From the NCBI GenBank assembly GCA_038501195.1, contig JBBPUQ010000002.1, forward strand, positions 62,001-126,000: 64,000 nt of DNA, in the 5' to 3' direction. Positions 42,991 to 53,561 of the stretch are shown here, piece by piece (within the stretch, counting starts at the first letter, position 1; each line of letters starts with the position of its first letter). The notes under the pieces were generated by a model. That model was not told the DNA's origin and did no database searches. It saw nothing but the letters and a program-made list of their open reading frames with translations. The DNA comes from Nemania diffusa. Its lineage: Eukaryota; Ascomycota; Sordariomycetes; Xylariales; Xylariaceae. The position numbers and the translations under genes are program-made.

Positions 42991-43248
42991 TATATTAAAA
43001 AAATATAAATAATTTATTAAGTTTTAGTTTTTTTTTATTTTATTTAATATAATTAGCTAAAGCTAATAATATATATAAATAGTTATATTTTTAAGCAGCT
43101 TTTTTAAAGTTTGTTACTTTTTAATATATAGTTATATTATTTATTTACTATTTTTTTAAACTTTAAATTTTTAAATAAAATCGATATAACAGTAGTAAGT
43201 TTTTTAGTATATATAGTATATATATATTATATACTTTGTTTTAATATA
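42991..43248 (-). mobile_element. MITE-like element, copy F (minus strand)
   Basis: On the minus strand it begins TATATTAAAACAAAGTATAT at 43248. It passes through AACTTACTACTGTTATATCG and TAACAAACTTTAAAAAAGCT, and ends near 42991 at ATTTATATTTTTTTAATATA. The internal segment is the copy B subtype. It faces copy G head to head across a 39-bp spacer. Confidence 0.65.
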
Positions 43249-43287
43249 TACTGCTTAATTATTTATATAAATAATATTAAAAAGTAT

Positions 43288-43580
43288 TAATATATTAAAA
43301 CGAAGTATATAATATATATATATTATATATTTTAAAAAACTAACTATAGTTATAAAAATTATTTCTAAAGATTTACAGTATAAAAAAACAGTAAATAAAT
43401 AATATAAATATATATTTAGGTATAATAAACCCTTAAAAGGAGCTATATAAAAAGTATGTTAATTATTTATAATATTAGTATAAACTAACTATTTTAAATA
43501 AAAAAAAAAAAAACTAAACTTTAATAACTTAAATAATTTAACTTTTAAATAGTTATGTTATTTATATTGTTTTAATATAG
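43288..43580 (+). mobile_element. MITE-like element, copy G (least decayed)
   Basis: Left end TAATATATTAAAACGAAGTA, then AAAAAACTAACTATAGTTAT, and TAATAACTTAAATAATTTAA, ending TTTATATTGTTTTAATATA. Its middle (43418-43442) keeps AGG, CCC and AAAGG, base pairs that are almost erased elsewhere, so this copy looks younger or less mutated and may be closest to the ancestral sequence. Confidence 0.65.
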
Positions 43581-44689
43581 TTATATTATATGTTTTATTT
43601 ATAAAAAATTATATTTTATAAAATTTTAAAAAAAATAAAAAAAAAAACTAAAGTTATAATATATAAATTAATATATTTTTTTATAAAAATAATTTAAATA
43701 TAATTTAAATATTTAAATTAAAAAAATAAATATAATAATATAATAAAATATATAAATTTATATTATAATATTATATTAAAAAAAAAATAATAAAATAAAT
43801 AAAATATATATATTTTTTTTATTTTTTTTATTATTTTATTATTAATAATTTATAAATATATATATATATTATTATATAAAATTATTTATTATATTAAAAA
43901 CTTTTTATATAAAAATTTTAAAATTAAATTTATTAATTTATAATTTATAATTTATAATTTATAATTTATAATTTATAATTTATAATTTATAATTTATAAT
44001 TTATAATTTATAATTTATAATTTATAATTTATAATTTATAATTTATAATTTATAATTTATAATTTATAATTTATAATTTATAATTTATAATTTATAATTT
44101 ATAATTTATAATTTATAATTTATAATTTATAATTTATAATTTATAATTTAATAATTAAATTTATTATTTAATAATATTATATAATAAAGTTTTAATAATA
44201 ATTTTTATTTTAAATTAAAAATTAAAATATTAAATTTATTATTATAATATTATTAAAAAAATTTATATATTAAAAAATAAAATTTATATATTATATATTT
44301 AAATTATAAATTATAAATTTTAAAATATAATATTATATTATTAAATTTATAATGTTAATTTAATAAATTTAAAAAATGTTTAATAATATTAATTAAATAA
44401 AGCTTAAAAAATATTATATATAAACAGATTTATTTAAACTTTTAAAAGTTAGATTTTATAACTTTATTAAAAAATTATTATAATATAATAAAATATTTTA
44501 ATATAATAAAACAGTAAAAAAAATATAGGTATAAAAAGTTTTGTTAATTTAATTATTACAGCTTTAGATTTTTATTTTTTATTTATTAGCTAGTAAAAAA
44601 ATAGTTTTTTATTATAAAATATAAATATAAATAATTTATAACATTTTATGCTTTTAGTATTAATTAATTAAATTGTTGTATATAATTTA
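43581..44689. other. Near-pure A/T island 2 and flanks
   Basis: Between 43654 and 44353 only two of 700 bases are G or C (43901 and 44189). The island holds the perfect heptamer array described separately. Its edges return sharply to the usual 11% G+C. No gene is present. Confidence 0.8.
43934..44150. repeat. Perfect 7-bp tandem array, 31 copies (TAATTTA)
   Basis: The 7-bp periodicity is unbroken from 43934 to 44150, exactly 217 bp or 31 units, without a single substitution. Such uniformity implies recent expansion, in contrast to the worn repeats elsewhere in the window. The unit has no G or C, so it cannot be changed by C-to-T mutation. Short inverted versions (AAATTATAAATTATA) occur near 44300. 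Confidence 0.95.
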
Positions 44690-44836
44690 TAATAGTTTTT
44701 TTATATTAATATTGTTTAATTGCTTTTTTAAACTACTAGTTTTACTGCTTTATATTTTTAAAAATGATCGAAATAGCTATAAGCAGTTTTTTAAATTATA
44801 TTATATATATATTATATATTTTGTTTTAATATTTAA
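44690..44836 (-). mobile_element. MITE-like element, copy K (partial, minus strand)
   Basis: On the minus strand it starts TAAATATTAAAACAAAATAT at 44836, then AAAAAACTGCTTATAGCTAT, and CAATTAAACAATATTAATAT, matching the left half of copy A. The right half cannot be followed beyond about 44690. Confidence 0.5.
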
Positions 44837-45291
44837 ATAAATATACTTTTGTTTTTAAAAAAAATAAATAATTAATAAATAAGTTTAAAAAGTTATTAAA
44901 TAAAAAATTTAGTAATATAACTAGTATTATAGCTATAATTTTATAATTAGTTAAATAATTTATAATATATTTAATTATTATATATAAATTAAAAATATAT
45001 TAAAAAAAACTTTTGTTAAATATTAATATAAAAATATAAAAATTTGCAAGTTTTAATATATATTTAAATAATTTTATACTAGTGCTAAAAAAGAATTTAG
45101 TTAATTTATTTTATTATTTTAGTTTATAAATAAACTATATTTATTATTTTAAAGTATAAAAAACTAAATTAACAAAATATATATATAAAAAAAGATTTAT
45201 TATTTATATTATAATAATATGTTTTATTAGCAGTAAATAAATAAACTAATAAAAAAAAATAAATTTTTAATTAAAATTAATATTTTTTTTA
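44837..45291. other. AT-rich spacer, nothing recognised
   Basis: No gene or defined repeat. A degenerate further unit of the 18-bp array may lie at 45274-45291. Confidence 0.5.
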
Positions 45292-45471
45292 CATTTATTA
45301 GTTTTTTTATATTTATTAACTTTTTTATATTTATTATTTTTTTTAAACTTATTATTTTTTTTAGTTTGATTATTTTTTTTAGTTTTATTATTTTTTTTAG
45401 CTAATTTATTTTTTTTAGTTTTATTTTTTTTTTTAGCTTTATTACTTTTTTTAGTTTTATTTTTTTTTTTA
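45292..45471 (-). repeat. Exact 18-bp tandem array, 10 units, open hexapeptide frame
   Basis: Ten consecutive units of GTTTTATTATTTTTTTTA type (plus strand), each exactly 18 bp despite long T runs. On the minus strand one frame stays open through all ten and encodes variants of KKNNKT (KKSNKA, KKNNQT, KKNNKF, KKVNKY and others). The frame is bounded by stops close by on both sides (about 72 codons in all) and has no start codon that I can identify. The multiple-of-three period suggests a repeat once under coding constraint, such as a charged low-complexity tail of a dead gene; it could also be a simple minisatellite. Confidence 0.7.
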
Positions 45472-47566
45472 AAATTATTATTTTATTAAATAATATTAAC
45501 ATAAATATTAGTTTATTTTATTTAATTATAAATAATTGCGTTTTTTTTTTTATAATTTGTTTTAATTTTAGTATATAATTTTAATTATAAATAGTTAATA
45601 AAGCTTTTTTTGAAAAAAAAAGCGTATATTAATTTAAAAATATAATATTTATATATTTATTGTTAAATTTGCTAAAATATTTAACTATATTGCTAACTAA
45701 TATTAATTAGTAGCTTTAATGCAGCTAGTTTATATAAAAAGTTTAATTTAATAAAACAAAACTAAATTTAAACTACTTTAATATTTAAATTTTATACAAT
45801 TGTAAATTTTAAATAGTAGTTATATATAAAAAAAGTTTATTAATTATATAAAAGTAAATATATAAATACTACAATATAGCAAACTTTTATAAAAAATAAG
45901 TTAAAAATATAAAAAAGTATATATTTAATAGAAATTTTAAACTAGCTTAAAAAAAAACTATTAGTTTTAGTTTTATTTTTAGTTTGTTGTTTAATAATTT
46001 TATATTTAGTTTAGTTTTAAAAGTAAAATTAATTTTAAACAATTTTAATATTATAAAAGTATACTAAAAATAAAAAGCAAAACTAAACATGCTATAAAAA
46101 AAATCTTAATTTTTTTTGCTAGTTAATTTAAATTTATTTATTTGTTAACAGTTCAACAGTTTTTGCAGTTGTTAAAACTAAATATTAATAAGTTTATTTA
46201 TTGTTTTATAAAAGCTAAATTAGTATTAAAAATAAGCTTTTATAAAAAATAGTTTATAAAGAATAAAAGCAATAAGTAGTTTTTTAAATAACGTTTTAAT
46301 ATTAGTTAAACTATTTTTAATTTAGTATTTAGTATTAAGTTTAAAATAAAAAAGCTATAAAAAGTTTTTAATAGCTTTTTTAACTTTTTTTTTTAAATTT
46401 AAACTAAAGGTTTATTAGTTATAAGTTAAAACTTTTAATACAATTAAATCAAAACTTAAATTAATATTAATTAAAAAAGCTTAAAAAATAGCTTTTTAGC
46501 TTGTTTGTAACAATAAAGTTTTTTGCAAAAGTATAGCATATATAAATTTATAATAAAATAAAAAGTAATAATAAACTAAGTTTAACTAGTATAAAAAAGT
46601 ATATAAAATTAAAAAAATAAGCTATACAATTTAAATTAACTATTTTAAAAAATATTTGATATTTTATTAAATAGTAAAAAATTTGCAAAAGTTTATAAAA
46701 TATTAGCTACTAATTTAAATTAAATATTAATATATTTAATATATTAAAAAGCTTAATATATAAAACTAAACAATATAGCTGTTTATAATTTGTAAAAAAA
46801 AAAATATAATATAAAACTATAGAAATATTAAGCAATAATTTTAACTAGTATATATAAAATTATAACGTATTTTATAATTAATATATTAAAAAAATATAAT
46901 ATTTTAAATAATATTAGTATAAAATAAAAACAATATAATATTTAATAAAAAAAATATAAAATTAAATAAAAAACAAATATATAAATATATATAATATTTG
47001 TTTTAAATATTTATAGCTATAGTATATATTAAATATATAATTTTTTAAAGCAAATAATAATACTAGTATAATATTTAAATAAATAAGTTAATTTTATATA
47101 TAACTAAAAATAGTTTAAACTTATAAGTTGTATTAATTAATAAATAAATATATAAAAAAAAAAAGTAATATATTATTAAAATAAAACTACAAATATTATT
47201 GTAAATTTATTTAAATAAATAAATAAGTTTAAAATTAGCTAATATAATATACTGCTATTAATATATTTTATAAAAAAAAGTAGTAATTAAATAATTAATA
47301 ATAAAACAACAAAAAAAAAAGTATTAGTATATTTATATTAAAATAAAACAAATTGCAATAAAAAAAAGCAGCAATTATAACTAATATTTAAAAGAAATAA
47401 AAGTGCTAAAAAATAACAAAAAAGTTTTTTATATATTTATAATTTTAAAAAAAAAAGTAAAAATATTTTAAAAACTTAAAAAGCAAAATTATAATATTTT
47501 ATAATTAGTTTATATTTTAAATGTTGTTAAGCTAGCAAAAACAATATAAAAAAACTAAGTTATATT

Positions 47567-47597
<31 letters not shown>

Positions 47598-47726
47598 AAA
47601 TAATAACAAAGCTAAATAAAGTACTTTTGTATAAACTAGTTTAAAAAAAATTTTAAGCTATTAAATAAGTACAATATATATTAACGATTAATTATTTTAG
47701 TATATAAACTATATAAATATTAGCTT
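45472..47726. other. Degenerate AT-rich DNA, no gene
   Basis: No supportable coding region, although this is upstream (minus strand) of the 18-bp array and would hold the rest of any gene the array came from. A 24-nt A run lies at 47567-47590. Confidence 0.5.
47567..47590. repeat. Poly-A run, 24 nt
   Basis: The longest homopolymer I noticed in the window. It would fit a retroposon tail, but no element body can be recognised to its left. Confidence 0.8.
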
Positions 47727-48024
47727 ATATATTAAAACAAATTATGTAATATTTATTTATATATATTATATATTTTAAAAAAAAAGTTATAGCTATTTTA
47801 GCTACTTTTATAAATATAAAAATATAATAGCAAAAATTATAACTAAATAATAATATATTTTAAATATAAAAAATCTTTTAAAAAATAGCTACTAAATATA
47901 TATTTATATAATAAAAGTATTATTTTTAATTAAAAAACTTAAATAAAACAAAAATTAACTAAGTTTTAATAATTTAATTAATTTATTTTTTATAATATTA
48001 TATTATTTTAATAATTTTAATATA
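47727..48024 (+). mobile_element. MITE-like element, copy I
   Basis: Left end ATATATTAAAACAAATTATG, then TATTATATATTTTAAAAAAA, AACTAAGTTTTAATAATTTA, and right end TTTTAATAATTTTAATATA. The hallmark order is kept over 298 bp, with heavier decay in the middle than copies A or G. Confidence 0.6.
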
Positions 48025-51000
48025 GTTTATATTTTATTAAATTATATATAATATTAAATATTTAAATATTTATAAAATATATTAGCTTATATATGCAGTT
48101 TTTATTTTAAAGCTAATAATTATTAAATATTTAAGTAAACATGTTTAAAAATTAAATAAAAATAACAAATAATATTGTTATAATAATATAAAATATAGCT
48201 ATAATATATTAAATAAACTTATTATTAATAATTAAAAAGCTTTTAAATATATTAAATTGTTATAAAAATATAAATAATAAAAAAGCTGTTAAAATATAAT
48301 ATAATAAAGTTAATAAAACAAATGTAATTTTTTTTAGTTTAATTAAATAAAATAATAAATAAGTTTTAAAATATAAATTAAATTAAAATAATTTAAATTA
48401 AATTAAAAAAAAAAAACTTAATATAATTAGTTAAAAAAAAAAGTAGTAGTTAAAAAATAAAATATAAAAAAAAAAGTAATAAATTAATAAAATAAAAAAA
48501 ATAAAATTTAAACAAAATAAAAAAATAAACTATAATAAAAAATATAGTTAATTAAAAAACTAATATAAAGTTTAAAAATATAAAAATAATATAATAAATT
48601 TAAAGCTAAAAAATAAAATATTATATATATTTATAAATATAAAAATATTAACATAAAAATATTATATTGTTGTTTTTTTTATTTTTGTTTTAGTATTTTT
48701 TTTTTTTTTTAATATTTTTTAGTACTTTTGTATTTTTTTTTATACTGTTTAAATATAATTGTAGTATTATTTTTGCTATTATTAATAATTGTTTTATTAG
48801 TTATAATAATAGTAGTAATAACAATATTATATATAATTAAAACAATATAATTATATTTTAATATTTTGTTTTTTTTAACAAATATATTAATAATTTTATT
48901 AAAACTAATATAAATTTTATATAATATATTATAGCTTGTTATATTAAAAAATAAATTATTATTAATATTTATAAAAACATTTTTATAAAAAGTACAAAGA
49001 TTTTGTTTAATTAAAATAAAAAAAATATATAGTTTTTTTAATAAAAGTACAATAATTTGTTTTTTTTTTTTTATATGTTTGTTAATTTTGTTTTTTGTAT
49101 TAGTTTTTTTTATTTTTAAAAAAAAATAAATAAAATAAAATAAAATAAAAAAAAAATTATTTAAATATATATATTGTTAAAGCTACTATTAAGTTTTTTT
49201 AAAATATTTGTTGTAAAGTTTAAATATATATTTTTATTTATATTTTTTTAATTTAAATTTATAAAAATACTAAATATATAACATTTTTACAAATTTATTT
49301 AATTAATAAAATATATTTTAATAATAATTAAATTAGCTATTTTATTATTAATATTTATTTTATTATTATTAATATTTTTGTAAATATTATAAAAAGTATA
49401 TAAAATATTAAAAACTATTAAATATAAAAGATTTTGATTTTTAATTTATAAATAATAAAATATAAATAAAAAATAGTTTAAAACTTAATAAATATTTTAA
49501 TTTTTAGCTATTAAAAAATTAAAATAAACAATAATAAATATTTTTAATAATTTATTAAAAGTTTTATAATTTATAATTATATAATTTAATAAAAGTTTAA
49601 AAATAACTATTATAGCAGCTTTTTAAACTTTAAAATATTAAAATTTAAATTGTAATATTTTTATATAAACTTTTAAAAATATTAAGTTTATAAATAATAA
49701 TTAAATATTATATATATTTAAAATATTAATTAAAATTTAAAAAGTTATAATTTAAAAAACTATATAGTTTTTATTAAAAAAATATATAAAAAAAGTTAAG
49801 TTTTTTTTAATAAACAATTTATTAAAAAAAACATAAAGTTTTAAATAAATTAAGTTATATTTTTAAACAAAAATTTTATAACTTTAAATAGCTAAAACTA
49901 TAAAATTATTAAATATTAATACAAAATAGTTATTTTGTTATAAATTTTTTTTTATATTAAAAAATATATATTATATAATATATAAATACTTTATATTAAT
50001 TATAATTTTTTTAATAGCTTTTTTTTGCTTTTTTTTTTTATTTATTTTATTATTTTTAGCTGCTTTCTTTTTAATAAAAATATTAGTATTATTAACTTTT
50101 AAATAAATTAAATAAAAGCTTTTATTGCTGTTATTATTATTAATAGCGCTTTTATTAATAATTATATTATAAATATTAATAACAGTTTTAAAAACTATAT
50201 TATAGAACTTTTTTTTTTTTATAGTATTAAAAGTATAAATATTTTATAATATATTAATAATAAACTTTGTTATTTAATTTAATAATTTAAAAATAAATAA
50301 TATTTATTGTAATAATATAAACATTTTTTATTTATTAATTTTGTTTAAATAGTTTAAAATTAAAACAATATAAAATAATTATTTAATAATAAACTTTTAT
50401 TTAATTGTGTTTTTTTTTTGTTTTTTTTTATATTTTAATTATTAATTTATTAAATTGTTTTAATTAAAACATTATAATACTATTTAAAAAAATAAACAAT
50501 TTTTATAACTTTAAAAAGTTTTTTTTTAATTAAAGTTTTATACTTTTTATTTTTTTTAATTTAATAAAATTTATTAAAACTATAAGTTATAAAAATAAAT
50601 TTAGTACTTAATATTTCTTAAAACTTATTATTAAACTTTATAACAGTTTTATAGTTTAAATATTTTTTTTAAAACTTTTTTATTGTTTTTAAAATTATAT
50701 TATTTTTTATATTTAAATTTATAACGTTAATATATTTTAAAAGTTTAAAAAAACTATTTAAAGTTAAAACTACTGATTTAATAAATGTTTTGTTTTTTTT
50801 AATTTAATTTATATTTATATAATTTTTAATTTATTAATTTTAAAACAATTTTTTAGTAGTTTTGTATATATTTTTATTTTTGTTTTTAAGTTTTTATTAC
50901 AAAAGCTTTTTTTTTATAAAAAAAAATAAATAATAAAAATTGTTAAATGTAAATAATAAATAAAAATAAATAATATAACAAATTATAACATTTTAGTTTT

Positions 51001-51800
51001 TTACTTTTTTAAAAAAATAAAATAATATATTAAATAAAATAAATAAATTAATAAAAAAAAAGCATTAAATTTTAATACTTAAATTATTTTATAAAACTTT
51101 TAAAAGTTTTTTAAATAAACTAGTTTTAATAACATTGTTACTATTATTAAAGTTTTTTATATTTTTTATTTAATTATTAGCTAGTTTTTTTAAATTTAAA
51201 ACAATTTAAAATTATATTACAGCTTTTTTATTATATATTTTTTTTAATAAACTTTAGTATAGCTTTTAAAACAGTTTGTTATTAATAATATTTAAAAAAT
51301 TAATAATATAAAAAATCAACTAAATTAATTTATATTAAACAAATTTATTTTTAAAAATAAATAAAAATAAAACAGTTTTTATAACTTAAATAATAAAATA
51401 ATTACTAAAAGCTTTAAATATAATATTAATATTAATATTTATTTTATTTAATAAATTATTATTTTTATTGATAATATAATATAAAAAAAAGCTAATAAAA
51501 CAAATAGTTTTATTATTAATATTTTTGTTTTTTTTAATAAATATAATTTAAAAAACATAATATATAAATTTAATATTAAATTTAGTTTTATTAAAATTAT
51601 TAATTAAAGTTATATTTATAACAATAGTAGTTTATTTTTTATTTAAATATATAAACTTATAATAGCAAACTTTATAAATTTTATATAATATAATAGTTAA
51701 TTTTTAATATATTATTGTTATTTTTTAAATATTATAAAATATAGTATATATTTGTTTTTACAATTAATTGTTAAAAGTTTTTTTTAAAATATTAATATTA
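48025..51800. other. AT-rich DNA with alternating A-rich and T-rich strands, no intact gene
   Basis: The plus strand is A-rich at about 48340-48650, then turns T-rich at 48665-49120, and is T-rich again over much of 49980-51250. The two sides of the switch are not complementary, so this is not a hairpin. Faded coding strands of dead elements could explain it, but no motif survives. Confidence 0.5.
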
Positions 51801-51819
51801 AACAATAAAATTTGTAATA

Positions 51820-52060
51820 TTTTTAAAACTTTTAAAGCAGCACTTAACATTTTTAGCATTTAAAACAACTTTAAAAAAACTTTAGCAAATATAACTACTA
51901 ATTATTAATATACTTAATATATTAACTAAAATAGCTAAAACTTACTATTAAATATATTTAATATATAGATTTTATATTTTGTAGTTTTTACAATTAAATC
52001 AATATATAAGCTTAAAAATTGTAAATATTATATAGTTAATAAATATATATTTATTTTTTA
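51820..52060 (+). repeat. Degenerate repeat, unit 1
   Basis: Contains ACTTTAAAAAAACTTTAGCA, then ATATTAACTAAAATAGCTAA, then ATATATAGATTTTATATTTT and TTATATAGTTAATAAATATA. The same four blocks recur in order at 52640-52830. Confidence 0.65.
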
Positions 52061-52639
52061 TATAAACATAAAAAACCTATTTATACTATAAAAGTTATTT
52101 TATTTAATTAAAACAATAAAATAATTACTAAAATATAATTTAAATTTATATATATATAATATATATAAATAACTAATTAATATAAAATATTTTATAATTA
52201 AATATTGTTTAATATAACTATTAAATTAATATATTTATATTTTGCTGCTATATTAAGTGTTTTTAAAAAAATGATTTAATATAAACTAAAATAAAAAAAA
52301 GCTAAACTAAATTAAAACAGATTTAAAAAAAAAAGCTTAATATAAATTTTAAATAATAAATAATTTATAAAATATAATTTAAACTAAATTAATTTTAAAC
52401 AAGTTTAAGCAAAAAATTAATATATTAAAAAACTATATATATAATATTATATAATATATTTAAATGCTATAATTTAATAAAACATTAAATTTTAAAAATT
52501 AAAGTAAAAAAATAATAATATAAATTTATAGCTTTAATATAATTATAACATAATTTATTTATTTTATATTTATATAAATAGTTAAATAAAAATTATATAG
52601 TTTATTAATATATGTTTGTTTTAAATATAATTGTTTAAT

Positions 52640-52830
52640 ATTTAAAGCGTTTTAAAAAACTTCGAAAAAACTTTAGCAAATAAACTAACTAACTATTTAA
52701 TATATTAACTAAAATAACTATAACTTATAATTAAGTGTTTATAATATATAGATTTTATATTTTATAATTTTTTTAATAAAGTTAAAAAACAAGCTTTAGT
52801 ATTTTAAGTAAATATTATATAGTTAACTAA
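52640..52830 (+). repeat. Degenerate repeat, unit 2
   Basis: AACTTCGAAAAAACTTTAGC, ATATTAACTAAAATAACTAT, ATATATAGATTTTATATTTT and TTATATAGTTAACTAATATA occur in the same order as in unit 1. Units 1 and 2 are separated by A-rich DNA with AGTTTAA and AATATAAATTTTAA motifs. Confidence 0.65.
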
Positions 52831-52859
52831 TATATACTTGTTTTTAATTTAAATAATGC

Positions 52860-53000
52860 AATATTTAAAACATTTGAAATAACTTTAAAAAAACTTTAAT
52901 ATATAAATTTATTTATTAATTATATAATATATTAATTAAAATAGCTAAAATATATTATTTGTTATATTTAATATATAAATTTTATATAATTATAAAAAAA
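52860..53000 (+). repeat. Degenerate repeat, unit 3 (partial), with A-rich companion
   Basis: AACTTTAAAAAAACTTTAAT, ATATTAATTAAAATAGCTAA and TAATATATAAATTTTATATA repeat the first three blocks. An A-rich tract to about 53300, with repeated AATAAGTTTAAAAAAAA and TTTAATAT motifs, resembles the tract at 52300-52430 after unit 1. Confidence 0.6.
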
Positions 53001-53507
53001 CTTTTTTATATTTTATAAATTAATAAATTTAATTAATAAGTTTTAAAAAAAAAATATAATATAATAAATAATAAAAAAAAACTAAATTAAAATAATATAA
53101 ATTTTAAAAAAATAATTTAATATAAATTTTAATTGTAAATAAGTTTAAAAAAAAAAGTTTAATATTTATAAAAATAAAAAACTTAGTTTAAAATAATTTA
53201 AAATAAGTTTAAAAAAAACTGTTTAATATAGCAACTAAAAGTTTAAAATAGCAATATTAATTAAAAAATAATTTTAAATAAGTTTAAAAATAAAAGTTTA
53301 GCAAAAAGCTTTAGTTATAACAAATAAAGTAATTAGTAAAAAAATTAACGCAGATTTAAAAAAGCAGAAATAAAAGCAATATAGCTAATTTAAACTTACA
53401 AAATAAAGCATAAAACAAGTTTAAAAATATAAAAATAAAAACATAAAAATTAAATCTAAAAATATAAAAAAAAAAACACGAAAATATTTGCTAGTTTTAT
53501 TTTAAAT

Positions 53508-53561
53508 AAAAATTCTATACTTATTAAAAATTCCACATTTATTAAAAATTTTATATTAATT
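53508..53561. repeat. Three 18-bp tandem units
   Basis: AAAAATTCTATACTTATT, AAAAATTCCACATTTATT and AAAAATTTTATATTAATT follow each other exactly, and a fourth unit is started. They differ mostly by C/T changes, and the second keeps a rare CC. Confidence 0.8.

Noticed and set aside
43426..43440. AAACCCTTAAAAGG, a telomere-like CCCTTA word
   Set aside because: A single occurrence inside an element copy; no TTAGGG or CCCTAA array exists in the window.
36281..44353. Mitochondrial genome segment as explanation of the whole window
   Set aside because: No mitochondrial gene, tRNA or rRNA is visible in 64 kb. An organelle origin remains conceivable only for the two near-pure A/T islands.
53508..53561. 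CRISPR-like spacing of repeated 18-mers
   Set aside because: The units are directly adjacent with no spacers, so this is a plain tandem repeat.
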